From Allorhizobium ampelinum S4 (GTDB lineage: Bacteria; Pseudomonadota; Alphaproteobacteria; Rhizobiales; Rhizobiaceae), in assembly GCF_000016285.1 (NCBI RefSeq), contig NC_011989.1, positions 189,001 to 253,000 on the forward strand: 64,000 nucleotides of DNA. Direction: 5' to 3'. The notes below the pieces were generated by a model that made no database searches, was not told the DNA's origin, and worked only from the letters and a program-made list of their open reading frames with translations. The position numbers were made by a program, and so were the translations under genes. How positions within the stretch are numbered: the first letter of the stretch is position 1; each line of letters opens with the position of its first letter. Positions 1 through 9,274 of this stretch are shown here, in pieces.

Positions 1-266
1 CAGTTTCAAGGCGAGGCAATTTTTCTGGCGACATGATTCCATCTGTCTTGCGCTTGCATCTATCAAAAACTCAGGCTTTCGAGCGAGATCGCCTTGTATA
101 TTAGATGAATCATTTATTGGCGCCAGTTTTTTCTGGGTCGCGGATTGTCCCTATTAAAACCTCTAGATTCAGACGCTTGGGCGAATGTTGAATGATGCTG
201 CAAAATGAACGGGATAGAGGCAATCAGAAAAAAATCGGTCCTGACATGAAAACTTCAAAAACCGTG

Positions 267-295
267 TTGACAGGCGCGGGCTGGCCTACTAAATC
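267..295 (+). promoter_or_regulatory. Candidate sigma70 promoter of tRNA-Leu
   Basis: TTGACA at 267-272 is followed after 17 bases by TAAATC at 290-295, ending 10 bases before the mature tRNA 5' end. The -35 is a consensus match and the -10 is weak. Bases 1-266 hold no convincing gene; reading frames there are short and lack coding character. Confidence 0.4.
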
Positions 296-305
296 CCTCC
301 TCGTC

Positions 306-392
306 GCCCAGATGGCGGAATTGGTAGACGCGCCAGCTTCAGGTGCTGGTACTCGAAAGGGTGTGGAGGTTCGAGTCCTCTTCTGGGCACCA
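306..392 (+). tRNA. tRNA-Leu(CAG)
   Basis: A class II tRNA with a long variable arm. The 7 bp acceptor stem pairs 306-312 with 382-388, the discriminator is A389 and CCA (390-392) is encoded. The anticodon stem CCAGC/GCUGG encloses the loop UUCAGGU, which gives anticodon CAG, reading CUG leucine codons. The TpsiC arm GUUCGAGUC is canonical. A strong hairpin terminator follows at 430. Confidence 0.97.
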
Positions 393-429
393 ATTCCCAA
401 GCCAAATCTTTGATTTGGTTTATGAATAC

Positions 430-457
430 AAAAAAGCCCGGTTCGCCGGGCTTTTTT
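430..457 (+). terminator. Rho-independent terminator, probably bidirectional
   Basis: A perfect 12 bp stem (430-441 with 446-457) has a UUCG tetraloop and is flanked by A and T tracts, so it can end transcription of tRNA-Leu on the plus strand and of the convergent secreted-protein gene on the minus strand. Confidence 0.9.
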
Positions 458-488
458 GTTTTTAAGCGTCTTTTCGGTGTTTGAGTGC

Positions 489-866
489 TTATTCTCCGAC
501 ATCTCTCGGATTGATTCCCGGCAGCCATGCGCCGGTACGTGGCGGTTCGCTGCCCGTATAGGTAATTCCCTCATCCGTGGTGCAGCGATAGACGGTTCGC
601 GGCATGCCGGAGCCGAGAAAATGAAAATCGCGGGTGCCGCGCCCTTGCATCAGCACGGTCTCGGTTTGGCAGCGATAACTTGGCTGGAGGTTCTGCCGGT
701 CGATTTCGGCCTGCGTCTTCACGCCGGGCAGGTCCTTGTAACCTTTCAACGGCTGCGACCAGTTATCCAGGGCGGGCTTCTTGTTCTGGTCTGCCATAAC
801 CGGCCCCGTCATGGTCAAGCCTGCTGCCACCAGCGCTGCCGTCCATCTTGCTGCTCGGTTCTGCAT
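489..866 (-). CDS. Hypothetical small secreted protein
   Basis: A 125-residue protein I do not recognise by name. The N terminus is a Sec signal peptide: basic MQNRAARW, then a hydrophobic segment, then a VMA|DQ cleavage site near residue 25. The mature part is polar and has two cysteines, each in a YRC context (YRCQTE and YRCTTDEG), which suggests a disulfide in the periplasm. I chose the second in-frame ATG (866) because GGAG lies 6 bases upstream; an ATG at 878 would add four residues. It stands alone, convergent with tRNA-Leu and sharing its terminator. Codon use is like its neighbours, so it is likely a real gene of unknown function. Confidence 0.75.
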   Translation of the reverse strand: MQNRAARWTAALVAAGLTMTGPVMADQNKKPALDNWSQPLKGYKDLPGVKTQAEIDRQNLQPSYRCQTETVLMQGRGTRDFHFLGSGMPRTVYRCTTDEGITYTGSEPPRTGAWLPGINPRDVGE

Positions 867-1133
867 GTCGATCTCCATTTGCTGACACCGTGCCGAAGGA
901 CCGGATATCGAGTCCCCTTTTTAAGCTTGTCGGTTCAGGAAAATCGGTGAGCGGTGTCCCTGACAAACAATCGATGGCCCGTTGCGCGCCTGCCCCAAAC
1001 TGGGCCTGTCATCTCTGATATAGGAAGGCCGCCGCGAGGGCAAAAGGGCATAAGGCAGGCCTTGCCGATCACGGTTTCGCCAGCGGGTATCGGATTGTGA
1101 TATCCATCAAACGCTTCGCTATACCAAAATATC
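867..1133. other. Intergenic region, no gene seen
   Basis: Separates the secreted-protein gene from the structured repeat that ends the Tad locus. Frames on both strands are interrupted. The part next to 866 should hold the promoter of the minus-strand gene, but I see no clear -35/-10 pair. Confidence 0.5.
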
Positions 1134-1240
1134 TAAAGCATGTCGCGTTTCATTGCCCTCAATGAAACGATAACGTACATGCGACAAAATAAGAGCTAAA
1201 GCGTGTCGCAGTGAATCCTATTCACTGCGACACGCTTTAG
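1134..1240. repeat. Structured dispersed repeat with CTAAAGC inverted ends
   Basis: The ends CTAAAGCATGTCGC (1134-1147) and GCGACACGCTTTAG (1227-1240) are inverted repeats. Inside are a GTTTCATTG/CAATGAAAC hairpin and a perfect 21 bp stem (1196-1216 with 1220-1240, loop CCT). Length and layout match the repeats at 17328, 48156 and 63600. The right edge overlaps the TAA stop codon of tadC. The stem could also act as a 3' stabiliser or terminator for the pilus operon. Confidence 0.75.
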
Positions 1241-2217
1241 AACCGGTCCGAGACGCGAATACCGGCTGGACCAAGAATAACGGCGACCAGCACCGGCAGG
1301 AAAAACAGGATCATCGGCACGGTCAGCTTTGGGGGCAGGGCGGCGGCTTTCTTTTCGGCGGCATTCATCCGCTCGTCGCGGCCCTCCTGCGCCAGAACGC
1401 GCAAGGCCTGGCCGATCGGTGTTCCGTAGCGTTCCGCCTGGATCAAAGCCTGGCAGACAGACTTGACGATTTCCAGCTGGGTCCGGTTTCCAAGGTTTTC
1501 ATAGGCCGTGCGGCGGTCCTGGAGGAAAGACAGTTCCGCTGTGGTCAGCACCATTTCCTCGGCCAGTGCCGGAGATTGAGACGCCATTTCATCGGCGACG
1601 CGCCGCATCGCCGCTTCCATCGACATGCCGGATTCGACGCAGATCAACATCAGGTCCAGTGCATCCGGCCAGGCCCGACGGATCGAATGCTGCCGTTTGG
1701 TAATGCGGTTGGAAATATAGATATTGGGCAGATAAAAGCCGACATAACCCGCCACGACCGCCGCCAGGAAACGCACGGCAAACGGCCTGGACTGCATGTT
1801 GTGCAAGGCGAAGATCCAGGTGGTTGCCAGGGCCAGAAACAGGAAGGGCAGCAGGAAACGGGCCGTCAGAAACATGTTCAGGGCATTTTGGGAGCGCAAA
1901 CCAGCGGTTTTCAGCCGGTCCATGGTCTTGTCGTCCACCAGCGCCTTGCGCAGGTTGAAACGCTCGACGATCTTGCGCGCCGAACTGTTATCGGTATTGC
2001 GCAGGCTGCCGCGCCCGCCCTCGCTGTTCATCCTGGCCCGCTCGCGGGCGCGGATCAGCTCGCGCTCGGAGGATACGGCCTTCATCCGCTTGTTGAGGTC
2101 GCTCCGCTCCAGCAGCGGTGAAATCAGGGTGTAAAGGGTGGCAAAAACCGCAATGGCCACCAATACGGCGATCAGCAGGGTCGGGTTGGTCAGTGTGGCG
2201 GCAAGATCGGCAGACAT
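1237..2217 (-). CDS. tadC: TadC, inner-membrane platform protein of the Flp/Tad pilus
   Basis: A 326-residue T2SSF-family polytopic protein, equivalent to ctpI of Agrobacterium. It forms the inner-membrane platform with TadB, on which the CpaF ATPase drives Flp pilin assembly. An N-terminal membrane span (about residues 13-35) precedes a basic cytoplasmic stretch, two central membrane segments, the helical T2SSF domain (about 170-300) and a final C-terminal span. I start at ATG 2217, which has GAGGA 8 bases upstream, rather than the in-frame TTG at 2238; this leaves a 10-base gap to tadB. The TAA stop falls inside the repeat at 1134-1240. No tadD follows directly, unlike many Tad loci. Confidence 0.92.
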   Translation of the reverse strand: MSADLAATLTNPTLLIAVLVAIAVFATLYTLISPLLERSDLNKRMKAVSSERELIRARERARMNSEGGRGSLRNTDNSSARKIVERFNLRKALVDDKTMDRLKTAGLRSQNALNMFLTARFLLPFLFLALATTWIFALHNMQSRPFAVRFLAAVVAGYVGFYLPNIYISNRITKRQHSIRRAWPDALDLMLICVESGMSMEAAMRRVADEMASQSPALAEEMVLTTAELSFLQDRRTAYENLGNRTQLEIVKSVCQALIQAERYGTPIGQALRVLAQEGRDERMNAAEKKAAALPPKLTVPMILFFLPVLVAVILGPAGIRVSDRF

Positions 2218-2227
2218 TGGCACGTCC

Positions 2228-3232
2228 TCAAATGTCAAAATTGATCATGTTACGCATGACGAAAATGCCGATAGACATCCAGAACGCCGAGAACCCCAGA
2301 ATCATATGGCCGCGCGGGTCGGTAAACAGCACCATGATATAGGCTGGAGAGGAAATGTAGACGAGAAAGGCGACGATGAAGGGTAACGCGCCGATGATGA
2401 CCGCTGATGCCTTGGCCTCCATCGACAAGGCGCTGACCTTGGCCTTCATCTTGCGCCGCTCACGCAGCACTTTCGATAGGTTGGATAGGGCTTCGGAGAG
2501 ATTGCCGCCCGCCTGGGACTGAATGGCGATGACGATGGCAAAGAAGCTGACCTCCTGCAAAGGCATGGAGTTGAACATACGCCCGCAGGCTTCCGGCACC
2601 GTTATGCCCAGTTGTTGCGCATCGACCACGCGGCGAAACTCGGTCTTGACCGGCTCCTGCGCATCGACGGCAATCATCCTCAAGGCATCATTGAGCGGCA
2701 GGCCGGATTTGATCGACCGCACCATCACGTCCAGCGCATTGGGAAATTCGGTCAGGAATTTTTCCTGACGCCGGCGGATCAGGAAACTGACGATCCAGCG
2801 CGGCAGGCCGGCACCAGCCGTGAAGGCGATACCCAAGGACACAAACAGAGACATGCCGAGGACAAAGCACAGGCAGAAAAACACCAGACCAAGGGTGGTG
2901 CTGGCAATGCTGAACTGGATGAGGCTGACATCAAGGCCGGTCTGGCCGAGCCGCTGTTTCAGCGACTGGCTGGAGATTTTCTTGTTTTTCTCATTCTGCT
3001 TGCGCTCAATTTCCTTCAGCGTGTCCTGCACGGACTTGCGTCGCTTGGAAAGCTCCTGAACCCGGTCGCGCGCCACCTGTTTCTTGGCGGTATCGGCTTC
3101 CGCATTTTTCACCCGGGCGAGGCGTGTGGCGGTTTTCTTGTCGGCCTGCACCCGTGAAAACAACAGGACATAGGCCAGCGATCCCGCCGCGAGGGCTGCA
3201 AGAAGCACGATGGCGAGCACATTGATGGTCAT
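2228..3232 (-). CDS. tadB: TadB, inner-membrane platform protein of the Flp/Tad pilus
   Basis: A 334-residue T2SSF-family partner of TadC (ctpH equivalent). It begins with a membrane span (about residues 4-25), followed by a long, highly charged Lys/Arg/Glu region (about 30-95) that is probably a cytoplasmic coiled coil, then paired membrane segments near 100-145, the T2SSF domain (about 170-295) and two C-terminal spans. Only 3 bases separate it from cpaF, so the two are translated from one message. Length and topology are normal for the family. Confidence 0.93.
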   Translation of the reverse strand: MTINVLAIVLLAALAAGSLAYVLLFSRVQADKKTATRLARVKNAEADTAKKQVARDRVQELSKRRKSVQDTLKEIERKQNEKNKKISSQSLKQRLGQTGLDVSLIQFSIASTTLGLVFFCLCFVLGMSLFVSLGIAFTAGAGLPRWIVSFLIRRRQEKFLTEFPNALDVMVRSIKSGLPLNDALRMIAVDAQEPVKTEFRRVVDAQQLGITVPEACGRMFNSMPLQEVSFFAIVIAIQSQAGGNLSEALSNLSKVLRERRKMKAKVSALSMEAKASAVIIGALPFIVAFLVYISSPAYIMVLFTDPRGHMILGFSAFWMSIGIFVMRNMINFDI

Positions 3233-3235
3233 GGC

Positions 3236-4714
3236 TTATACTACACCGGTTTTCTGTTCCATGGCGTCGAGCGCCGCCGCCAGGCGCCGTTCCTCGTTGT
3301 AATAGCGGGCGCGTTCCCAGAAATGCGGCTTGCCGATGCCGGTGGAGATATGACGACCGATGATCTTGCCGGTCAGGTCCTCGCCATCCATTTCGAAGCG
3401 CATCAGGTCCTGGGTGATGATCACATCGCCTTCCATCCCCACGACTTCGGTAATGTGGGTGATGCGGCGTGTGCCGTCGCGCAGGCGAGCTGCCTGTATA
3501 ATAATGTCGATCGAGCCCGAAATAATCTCGCGGACAGTCTTTGCCGGAAGCGAATAGCCGCCCATGGCAATCATCGATTCCATGCGGCTCAGGCATTCGC
3601 GCGGCGTATTGGCGTGGATGGTGCCCATCGAGCCGTCATGGCCGGTATTCATCGCCTGCAACAGGTCGAAGACTTCCGATCCGCGCACTTCGCCGACGAT
3701 GATCCGTTCCGGGCGCATACGCAGGCAGTTCTTGACAAGATCACGCATGGTGATTTCGCCTTCGCCCTCGATATTCGGCGGGCGGGTTTCAAGACGCACG
3801 ACATGCGGCTGCTGCAATTGCAATTCTGCCGTATCTTCGCAGGTAATCACCCGTTCGTCGGCGTCGATATAGCGTGTCAGACAATTGAGCAGGGTGGTTT
3901 TGCCTGAGCCAGTGCCGCCGGAAATCACCACATTACAGCGCACTCGCCCGATGATTTGCAGGACTTGCGCGCCTTCCGGCGTAATGGCGCCAAACTTGAC
4001 CAATTGGTCGAGATTGAGCTTGTCCTTCTTGAATTTACGGATCGTCAGCGCCGGACCATCGATGGACAGCGGCGGAGCGATCACATTGACGCGCGATCCG
4101 TCCGGCAGGCGGGCGTCGCAGATCGGGCTGCTCTCATCGACGCGGCGGCCAACCTGGCTGACGATGCGCTGGCATATTGAGAGAAGCTGGGAATTGTCGC
4201 GAAACCGGATTTCGGATTCGATGGTTTTGCCGCCGACTTCGATAAAGGTCTGGCCGGCACCGTTGACCATGATGTCGGAAATATCGTCGCGGGCCAGCAA
4301 GGGTTCCAAGGGGCCGTAGCCCAGCACGTCATTGCAGATGTCGTCGAGCAGTTCTTCCTGCTCGGAAATCGACATGGCGAAATTCTTGATGGAAATGATA
4401 TCGTTGACGATATCGCGGATTTCCTCGCGCGCGCTTTCCGCGTCCAGCTTGGCAAGCTGCGACAGGTCGATCGTGTCGATCAGCGCCGAAAAAACCTGGC
4501 TCTTGGTATCGTAATAATCCTCGGTCCGGTTCTGGCGACGACGCTGAGCCGGATCGGCGGGAGCGGCTGGCCTGGGTGGCTCGGCGCGGCCCGGTTCGAT
4601 CCGTCCGGATGAAGAAACGGACGCCGGCATGCCGGGCGATGACAGTGCCGAGACCGGCACCGCTGTGCCGGAACCGGACTTTACAGACCCTTCATTTCCA
4701 CGTTTACCGAACAT
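3236..4714 (-). CDS. cpaF: CpaF/TadA, secretion ATPase of the Flp/Tad pilus
   Basis: A 492-residue GSPII_E-type hexameric ATPase (ctpG equivalent) that powers pilin polymerisation from the cytoplasm. The first 60 or so residues are a Ser/Pro/Ala-rich linker typical of CpaF. An all-alpha N domain follows, then the ATPase core with Walker [10 protein letters not shown] (K272), the Asp box around FIHAN/TIHANTP and Walker B IIVGEVRG. The catalytic elements look intact. It lies 49 bases after cpaE and 3 bases before tadB in the pilus operon. Confidence 0.95.
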   Translation of the reverse strand: MFGKRGNEGSVKSGSGTAVPVSALSSPGMPASVSSSGRIEPGRAEPPRPAAPADPAQRRRQNRTEDYYDTKSQVFSALIDTIDLSQLAKLDAESAREEIRDIVNDIISIKNFAMSISEQEELLDDICNDVLGYGPLEPLLARDDISDIMVNGAGQTFIEVGGKTIESEIRFRDNSQLLSICQRIVSQVGRRVDESSPICDARLPDGSRVNVIAPPLSIDGPALTIRKFKKDKLNLDQLVKFGAITPEGAQVLQIIGRVRCNVVISGGTGSGKTTLLNCLTRYIDADERVITCEDTAELQLQQPHVVRLETRPPNIEGEGEITMRDLVKNCLRMRPERIIVGEVRGSEVFDLLQAMNTGHDGSMGTIHANTPRECLSRMESMIAMGGYSLPAKTVREIISGSIDIIIQAARLRDGTRRITHITEVVGMEGDVIITQDLMRFEMDGEDLTGKIIGRHISTGIGKPHFWERARYYNEERRLAAALDAMEQKTGVV

Positions 4715-4763
4715 TGTGTCGATCCAGTCGGGCGCCTATGCAAAGACGCCCTCGGTTGCATGT

Positions 4764-6050
4764 TTACTTGCGCGCCAACATGGCGAATATCGTGCTGAGA
4801 CCCGCTTTTTTCGGCTTCTTGATACTGACCCGTCCGGTGATGAGATGGGCGAGCTGCGAGAACGTCTCCGCCGTCGGACTTTTCGCATCGATCTCGGCGA
4901 TCATCCGGCCGGAATTGGCGGCATTGCCAAACAGCTGAATATCGAAAGGAATGATCGCGGCTGGCTGCATGTCCAGCGGTTCGAAGAAATCGCTGGGCGA
5001 AATTTCCGGCCGTTTCGGCATGCCAGCCTGATTGAGGATCAGATGCGGTGCCTTGTCGTTTGGTCGCAACCGCTTCAGCGCATCGAGCAGGTTCTTGACG
5101 TTGCGCAAATTGGCAAGATCCGGCACGCAGGTCAGGACGATCTCGTCCACTTCCGACAGCAGCGCCAGCGTCCATTCGTTCCAGCTATGCGGCAGGTCCA
5201 GCACCGCAACCGGGGCGCTGCGTTGCAGGGTTTCCAACAGCGGCAGGAAGGCGCCGCGCTCAAAATCATAGGCACGGTCCAGCAGGGATGGGGCGGCCAG
5301 CAGGGACAGGTTCTGTGAACAGGAGGTCAGCAGGCGATCAAGAAACACTTCGTCCAGGCGCTCTGGAGCAAAGACCGCTTCGGCTACGCCCTGGGCCGGG
5401 TCCTGGTCGAAATCGATATTGGCCGTGCCATAGGGAAGGTCCAGATCGGCCAGGATGGTTTCGGAGGAAAACAGCGAGGCGATCATGAAGGCCGCATTAT
5501 GGGCGATGGTGGAGGAACCGACGCCGCCTTTTGCGCCTATGAAGGCGATACTGCGCCCAAGTGGCTCGGCATCGGGGTCGATGAAGATCGATGACAAGGC
5601 CCCGATGACGTCGGCCATGCTGACCGGCGCAACGATATAATCGGAGACGCCATTGCGCATCAATTCGCGGTAAAGAGCGATGTCGTTATAGCGTCCGACG
5701 ACGATGACCCGGGTCGAGGGATCGCAGACATCGGCCAGCGGCGCCAGCTCGGAGAGAAGGTTCTCGGGCTTCGCATCGGTTTCCAGAATGACCAGATTGG
5801 GGGTCGGTGCCCCGGCAAACATATTGACCGCCGCTGAAATGCCGCCGCTGGTCACCCGCATGCTGACCTTGGCCATGCGACGGTCGCGGGCGGCCTCTTC
5901 CATCACCGCCAGCACACTGTCCGAGATGCAGAACGCATGCACGGAAATGCGTGGCAAGGGCCGCAATTGCTCGAGATTACCGGTTCTCACCGGTTCTGCG
6001 GCCAGGCCGTCTTCTTTCGATCCGGCGATATCGTATTTGATCGTATTCAT
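4764..6050 (-). CDS. cpaE: CpaE/TadZ, pilus assembly localisation ATPase
   Basis: A 428-residue MinD/ParA-like protein (ctpF equivalent) that places Tad machines at a cell site. Residues 35-150 form a receiver-like domain without a clear phospho-acceptor constellation. The deviant Walker A GAKGGVGSST is at 172-181, followed by a SIMIBI ATPase fold with DLDLPYG and VLDLPHS segments. A longer open frame reaches 6299, but I start at ATG 6050 because GGGGGCAGG lies 3-11 bases upstream and the extra part overlaps cpaD in another frame. It begins 26 bases after cpaD. Confidence 0.92.
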   Translation of the reverse strand: MNTIKYDIAGSKEDGLAAEPVRTGNLEQLRPLPRISVHAFCISDSVLAVMEEAARDRRMAKVSMRVTSGGISAAVNMFAGAPTPNLVILETDAKPENLLSELAPLADVCDPSTRVIVVGRYNDIALYRELMRNGVSDYIVAPVSMADVIGALSSIFIDPDAEPLGRSIAFIGAKGGVGSSTIAHNAAFMIASLFSSETILADLDLPYGTANIDFDQDPAQGVAEAVFAPERLDEVFLDRLLTSCSQNLSLLAAPSLLDRAYDFERGAFLPLLETLQRSAPVAVLDLPHSWNEWTLALLSEVDEIVLTCVPDLANLRNVKNLLDALKRLRPNDKAPHLILNQAGMPKRPEISPSDFFEPLDMQPAAIIPFDIQLFGNAANSGRMIAEIDAKSPTAETFSQLAHLITGRVSIKKPKKAGLSTIFAMLARK

Positions 6051-6076
6051 CAGCCTGCCCCCGCGATCCTTGTCAC

Positions 6077-6784
6077 TCAATCCGTGGATGTCGTGGTTGA
6101 GGTGTCCTTGCCGTCGCGATAATTGTCGATCACCGTCGAGCGACGCTCGGCATCGATCGGCGTCATACCGCGCGGCGCGATCAGGTCCGTCGGGCTTGCA
6201 ACCTGCGCAGCCAGATTGGCCTGGGAGGCGCAGCCGAAATTCTGCCAGTTCTTGTTCTGCGCCGTGTCGTTGGAGAGATCCTCCGGCCATTGGCCACACG
6301 GTCCGGCCACCGCCGTGGTTGCGACATAGCTCAAACGGATCGGCGCGGCATCTCCTGTTGCGCCAGCCCGGTAAGGCCGCTCAACGATTTTTGGGGCGGC
6401 AATGCCCTTGGAGACCAGCAGGTTGCGTACCTGGCGAGCAATGCTGGAGGCCGCCATTGTATTGGGAGACCCTTGCGGCACCAGGATCTGCACATAGCCG
6501 GTGGACGCATTGCGGTAATCCTGGGCAAAGCCCGTCACCGCATCGCTCATGCCGATCGTCAGGCGGCTTGAGCCCTGCGCGACCGGAAGATCCAGCGAAT
6601 GCTCGACATCGGTGACGATGATCGGATGGCGGGTACGGTAATCGTCGGGAATCGAGCCGGTGGACATCTCGTCTTTCATGCCGCCGCAACTGCTAAGCGG
6701 CAGGATGGCCATCAATCCGAGGAGGAGCGCGCAAACGCGCGTCAGGGGCAGGGTAGGGTGAAGTGTCATCGCGTTCGCCCTCAT
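6077..6784 (-). CDS. cpaD: CpaD, pilus assembly lipoprotein
   Basis: A 235-residue CpaD-family protein (ctpE equivalent), thought to help the CpaC secretin form its outer-membrane pore. The N terminus is a lipoprotein signal with lipobox LSSC|G near residue 33. The CpaD core covers about residues 40-225 and includes a late cysteine (FGC) and the WPEDLSNDT stretch. The start ATG overlaps the cpaC stop as ATGA (6781-6784), showing translational coupling. An internal ATG at 6769 is an alternative. Confidence 0.88.
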   Translation of the reverse strand: MRANAMTLHPTLPLTRVCALLLGLMAILPLSSCGGMKDEMSTGSIPDDYRTRHPIIVTDVEHSLDLPVAQGSSRLTIGMSDAVTGFAQDYRNASTGYVQILVPQGSPNTMAASSIARQVRNLLVSKGIAAPKIVERPYRAGATGDAAPIRLSYVATTAVAGPCGQWPEDLSNDTAQNKNWQNFGCASQANLAAQVASPTDLIAPRGMTPIDAERRSTVIDNYRDGKDTSTTTSTD

Positions 6785-8358
6785 TTGTAAATATAGCCGA
6801 CAGTGCCGTGATAAGCGCCGTTCGCCGTGGCTTCCTTGCGGCCGTAGACCTTGTTGACACGGTTCAGGAAATACATGGCGCCGTCTCCAGCAGGATTGAA
6901 ATTGTCGTCGGGACGCGCCAGCGCATTGCGGGTGACAGGCCGGACAAGATAGGGCGTGGCAATGATCACCAGTTCGGTTTCGTTGCGCACGAAATCCTTG
7001 CTGCGAAACAGTGTGCCGAAGATCGGGATTTTCGAAATACCCGGCAGGCCGGACATGGCCTGGCGGACATTGTCCTGGACCAGACCGGCAATCACAATCG
7101 ATCCGCCGGAGGGCAGCTCGACCGTGGTCGAGGCCTCGCGCTTGCGGATCGACAAATAGGTCGAGCCGGGGATGGACGAATCCGAATTGCCCTCTACCAC
7201 CGATCCCTCATAGGTCGGCTCGGAGACATTGGTTTCGATCGCCAGACTGATCCGGCCCGGAGAGAGCACGACCGGTCGGAAGTTCAGCTGAATGCCGTAA
7301 TCGACGGTCGAGGTCGTGCGAGAGACGGTTTTCTGCCCGGTGGTGCTGTCGGTGCTGATTTCCTGGCCAGCTGCCAGACGATATTCGCCGCCGACGTAGA
7401 ATTTCGCCTGTTCGCCGGAAATTGCCGTCAGGCTGGGCTCAGCCAGCGTGCGCATCACACCCGCCTGCTCCATGGCATTGACATAGGCGCTGATGCCAAA
7501 GCTGCCGAATGTCTTGGAAATTGTGGCGGTGCCGCCGACGTCGACGGAATTGCCGAGGTTGGACGGATTGGCGTAGCTGATGCCGCTGGTGCCATCCGTG
7601 GCGCTGGCGCTGACACCAAGCTGTTTCAGCACCTGACGGCTGACCTCGGCAACGGTGACTTTCAACGTTACCTGATCTTCGCCTTCGATGGTCAGCATGT
7701 TGACGATCTGCGAGGTTTGACGGTCTTCTGCATAGATGGCCACCGCGCCGTCGCCGCTGCTGTTGCTGGTTGCGGTTTCTCCGCGGGTGGTGGCTTCACC
7801 ACCCTGGAGGAAGGCCTTGGCGAGGCTGACCGCGCGCGACGAATCCTGCGGAGTGCGCACCGTGCCGCTCAGCACGACGTTGTCAGAGATGATCTCGACC
7901 TTGATATTGGACTCTGGAATGAACCGGCTCAGGTTGGTTTGAAGACCCTCGATATCCCGTTCGATTTGCAGATCGAGACTGACGATCTCGCGGCCATCCG
8001 CCCCGAAAATGAAAATATTGGTCTGGCCAACCTTCTTGCCAAACAGATAGATCCGGCGTGAGGTGCGGGTGACGGCATCGGCCAGTTCAGGGTCGGCCAC
8101 CAGGATATCATGTGCGTCTTCAGGCAGATCGACGACGATGGCCTTGTTGAGGCCAAGCTTCAGGTCACGCCGCACACCGGGGCCGGTTTGGGCGATGCGC
8201 ACCAGGCTCTGGGCACCGGCGGCAAGCGCATCGGCACGCCAGACAAGCATATTTTCTCCCGGCAGGCCGCTGATCGACAGGCCAAGCGAAAGGCTGCCGG
8301 TGATCATCATCCGAAACAGGCGGGCAGAGGAAAGGCGCATGGAAAATCGTCCGTTCAT
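6781..8358 (-). CDS. cpaC: CpaC/RcpA, outer-membrane secretin of the Flp/Tad pilus
   Basis: A 525-residue secretin (ctpD equivalent) that forms the outer-membrane channel for the pilus. A signal-anchor (about residues 8-45) is followed by the pilus-formation N domain (about 60-135, ending VGQTNIFIFGADG), a BON-like domain (about 140-235) and the secretin domain (about 280-465) with the typical GLPGISKIPIFGTLFRS segment and VIIATPYLVRPV at its end. It overlaps both cpaB (ATGA at 8355-8358) and cpaD by 4 bases. Confidence 0.95.
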   Translation of the reverse strand: MNGRFSMRLSSARLFRMMITGSLSLGLSISGLPGENMLVWRADALAAGAQSLVRIAQTGPGVRRDLKLGLNKAIVVDLPEDAHDILVADPELADAVTRTSRRIYLFGKKVGQTNIFIFGADGREIVSLDLQIERDIEGLQTNLSRFIPESNIKVEIISDNVVLSGTVRTPQDSSRAVSLAKAFLQGGEATTRGETATSNSSGDGAVAIYAEDRQTSQIVNMLTIEGEDQVTLKVTVAEVSRQVLKQLGVSASATDGTSGISYANPSNLGNSVDVGGTATISKTFGSFGISAYVNAMEQAGVMRTLAEPSLTAISGEQAKFYVGGEYRLAAGQEISTDSTTGQKTVSRTTSTVDYGIQLNFRPVVLSPGRISLAIETNVSEPTYEGSVVEGNSDSSIPGSTYLSIRKREASTTVELPSGGSIVIAGLVQDNVRQAMSGLPGISKIPIFGTLFRSKDFVRNETELVIIATPYLVRPVTRNALARPDDNFNPAGDGAMYFLNRVNKVYGRKEATANGAYHGTVGYIYK

Positions 8359-9164
8359 TGTTTTGCAGCTCCCGCGCTCTTGACGATCTGCCCGGATTTG
8401 ATGACCTGCACCTGTGGACCGCCGCTATCGCCGCTCAGCAGGTAGCTTGCGGAACTATTGTCCTGCTCCTGGGCATCCGCCACGGAGCGCAGCGCCAGTG
8501 ACAGGCGCTCGGCCATCTGCTGGGCAACCGTCAGCACCTTGGTTTGCTCCGGTGTCAGTTCCAGTGTTGCGGTGGTGCCAATGACCGAACGGGTGCCGTC
8601 GTTCTTTTCCTCGATCTGCTGGTCGATGGCGAGAACGCGGACATTGGACAGCACGGTTTCGGTCAGGTGATTGTCATTATCGCCCTTGCGGACCATGATC
8701 ACGTCAACACGGTCATTGGGCAGGATGAAACCGCCAGCACCGGTTGCCACGGAAATTTCCGTGGAGATTGCCCGCTTTCCGGCTGGAAGCAGCGCTGAAA
8801 GGGTGCGGCTGGAGGCGTCGGCGATCTTTTCGATCCGGATCGGCTCACCTTCGAAAATCGGCAGCCGCACGACAAGCCCGGCAAGGTCGCTCAAGGCCTG
8901 GGGACGGTTCTCCTCCGTCACGAAACCGTCGACCAAATCGGTCTTCGGCCAGTCCATCCAGCGCATTGCCTTATCGGTCAGGCGGGCGCCGACCGGCAGG
9001 CTGGCAGCGGCGATCAGCACCTTGGTGGTCGGTTCCTTCGTCACCACAGGCTCGGATTGCTGCACCACCACGCGCTTTTGCCCGCTCAGTCCCATGGCCA
9101 ACAGACCGGCCAGACCGGCCGCGGCCACGGCGACGAAGAGAATGAGAATGCGGGCGGGCTTCAT
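8355..9164 (-). CDS. cpaB: CpaB/RcpC, periplasmic Flp pilus assembly protein
   Basis: A 269-residue CpaB-family protein (ctpC equivalent). One N-terminal membrane span (about residues 5-25) anchors a periplasmic part with a SAF domain (about 48-112, VLIAAASLPVGARLT) and a RcpC/CpaB domain (about 115-235, including LPNDRVDVIMVRKGD). It is thought to modulate the secretin. Its stop overlaps the cpaC start. The 110 bases between its start and the cpaA stop are AT-richer and hold an imperfect GTTAAC inverted repeat (9230-9259). Confidence 0.92.
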   Translation of the reverse strand: MKPARILILFVAVAAAGLAGLLAMGLSGQKRVVVQQSEPVVTKEPTTKVLIAAASLPVGARLTDKAMRWMDWPKTDLVDGFVTEENRPQALSDLAGLVVRLPIFEGEPIRIEKIADASSRTLSALLPAGKRAISTEISVATGAGGFILPNDRVDVIMVRKGDNDNHLTETVLSNVRVLAIDQQIEEKNDGTRSVIGTTATLELTPEQTKVLTVAQQMAERLSLALRSVADAQEQDNSSASYLLSGDSGGPQVQVIKSGQIVKSAGAAKQ

Positions 9165-9274
9165 GGTCTGTCCTTAAGTCGGCGGAAGCTTTCTTAAGGT
9201 CGAAAAGAACAGAAATTGGTGTAATTATAGTTAACAACCGCCTTACTGGCGTGGTTAACAAAATATTGCCGAAT

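Noticed and set aside
192..574. Short ORFs on both strands across the tRNA-Leu
   Set aside because: They read through a well-formed tRNA and its terminator, and their protein sequences have no coding character.
6763..8061. Plus-strand open frame of 432 codons opposite cpaC
   Set aside because: It is a shadow of the secretin gene; GC-rich antisense frames often stay open, and the protein is His/Arg/Gln-rich without a family.
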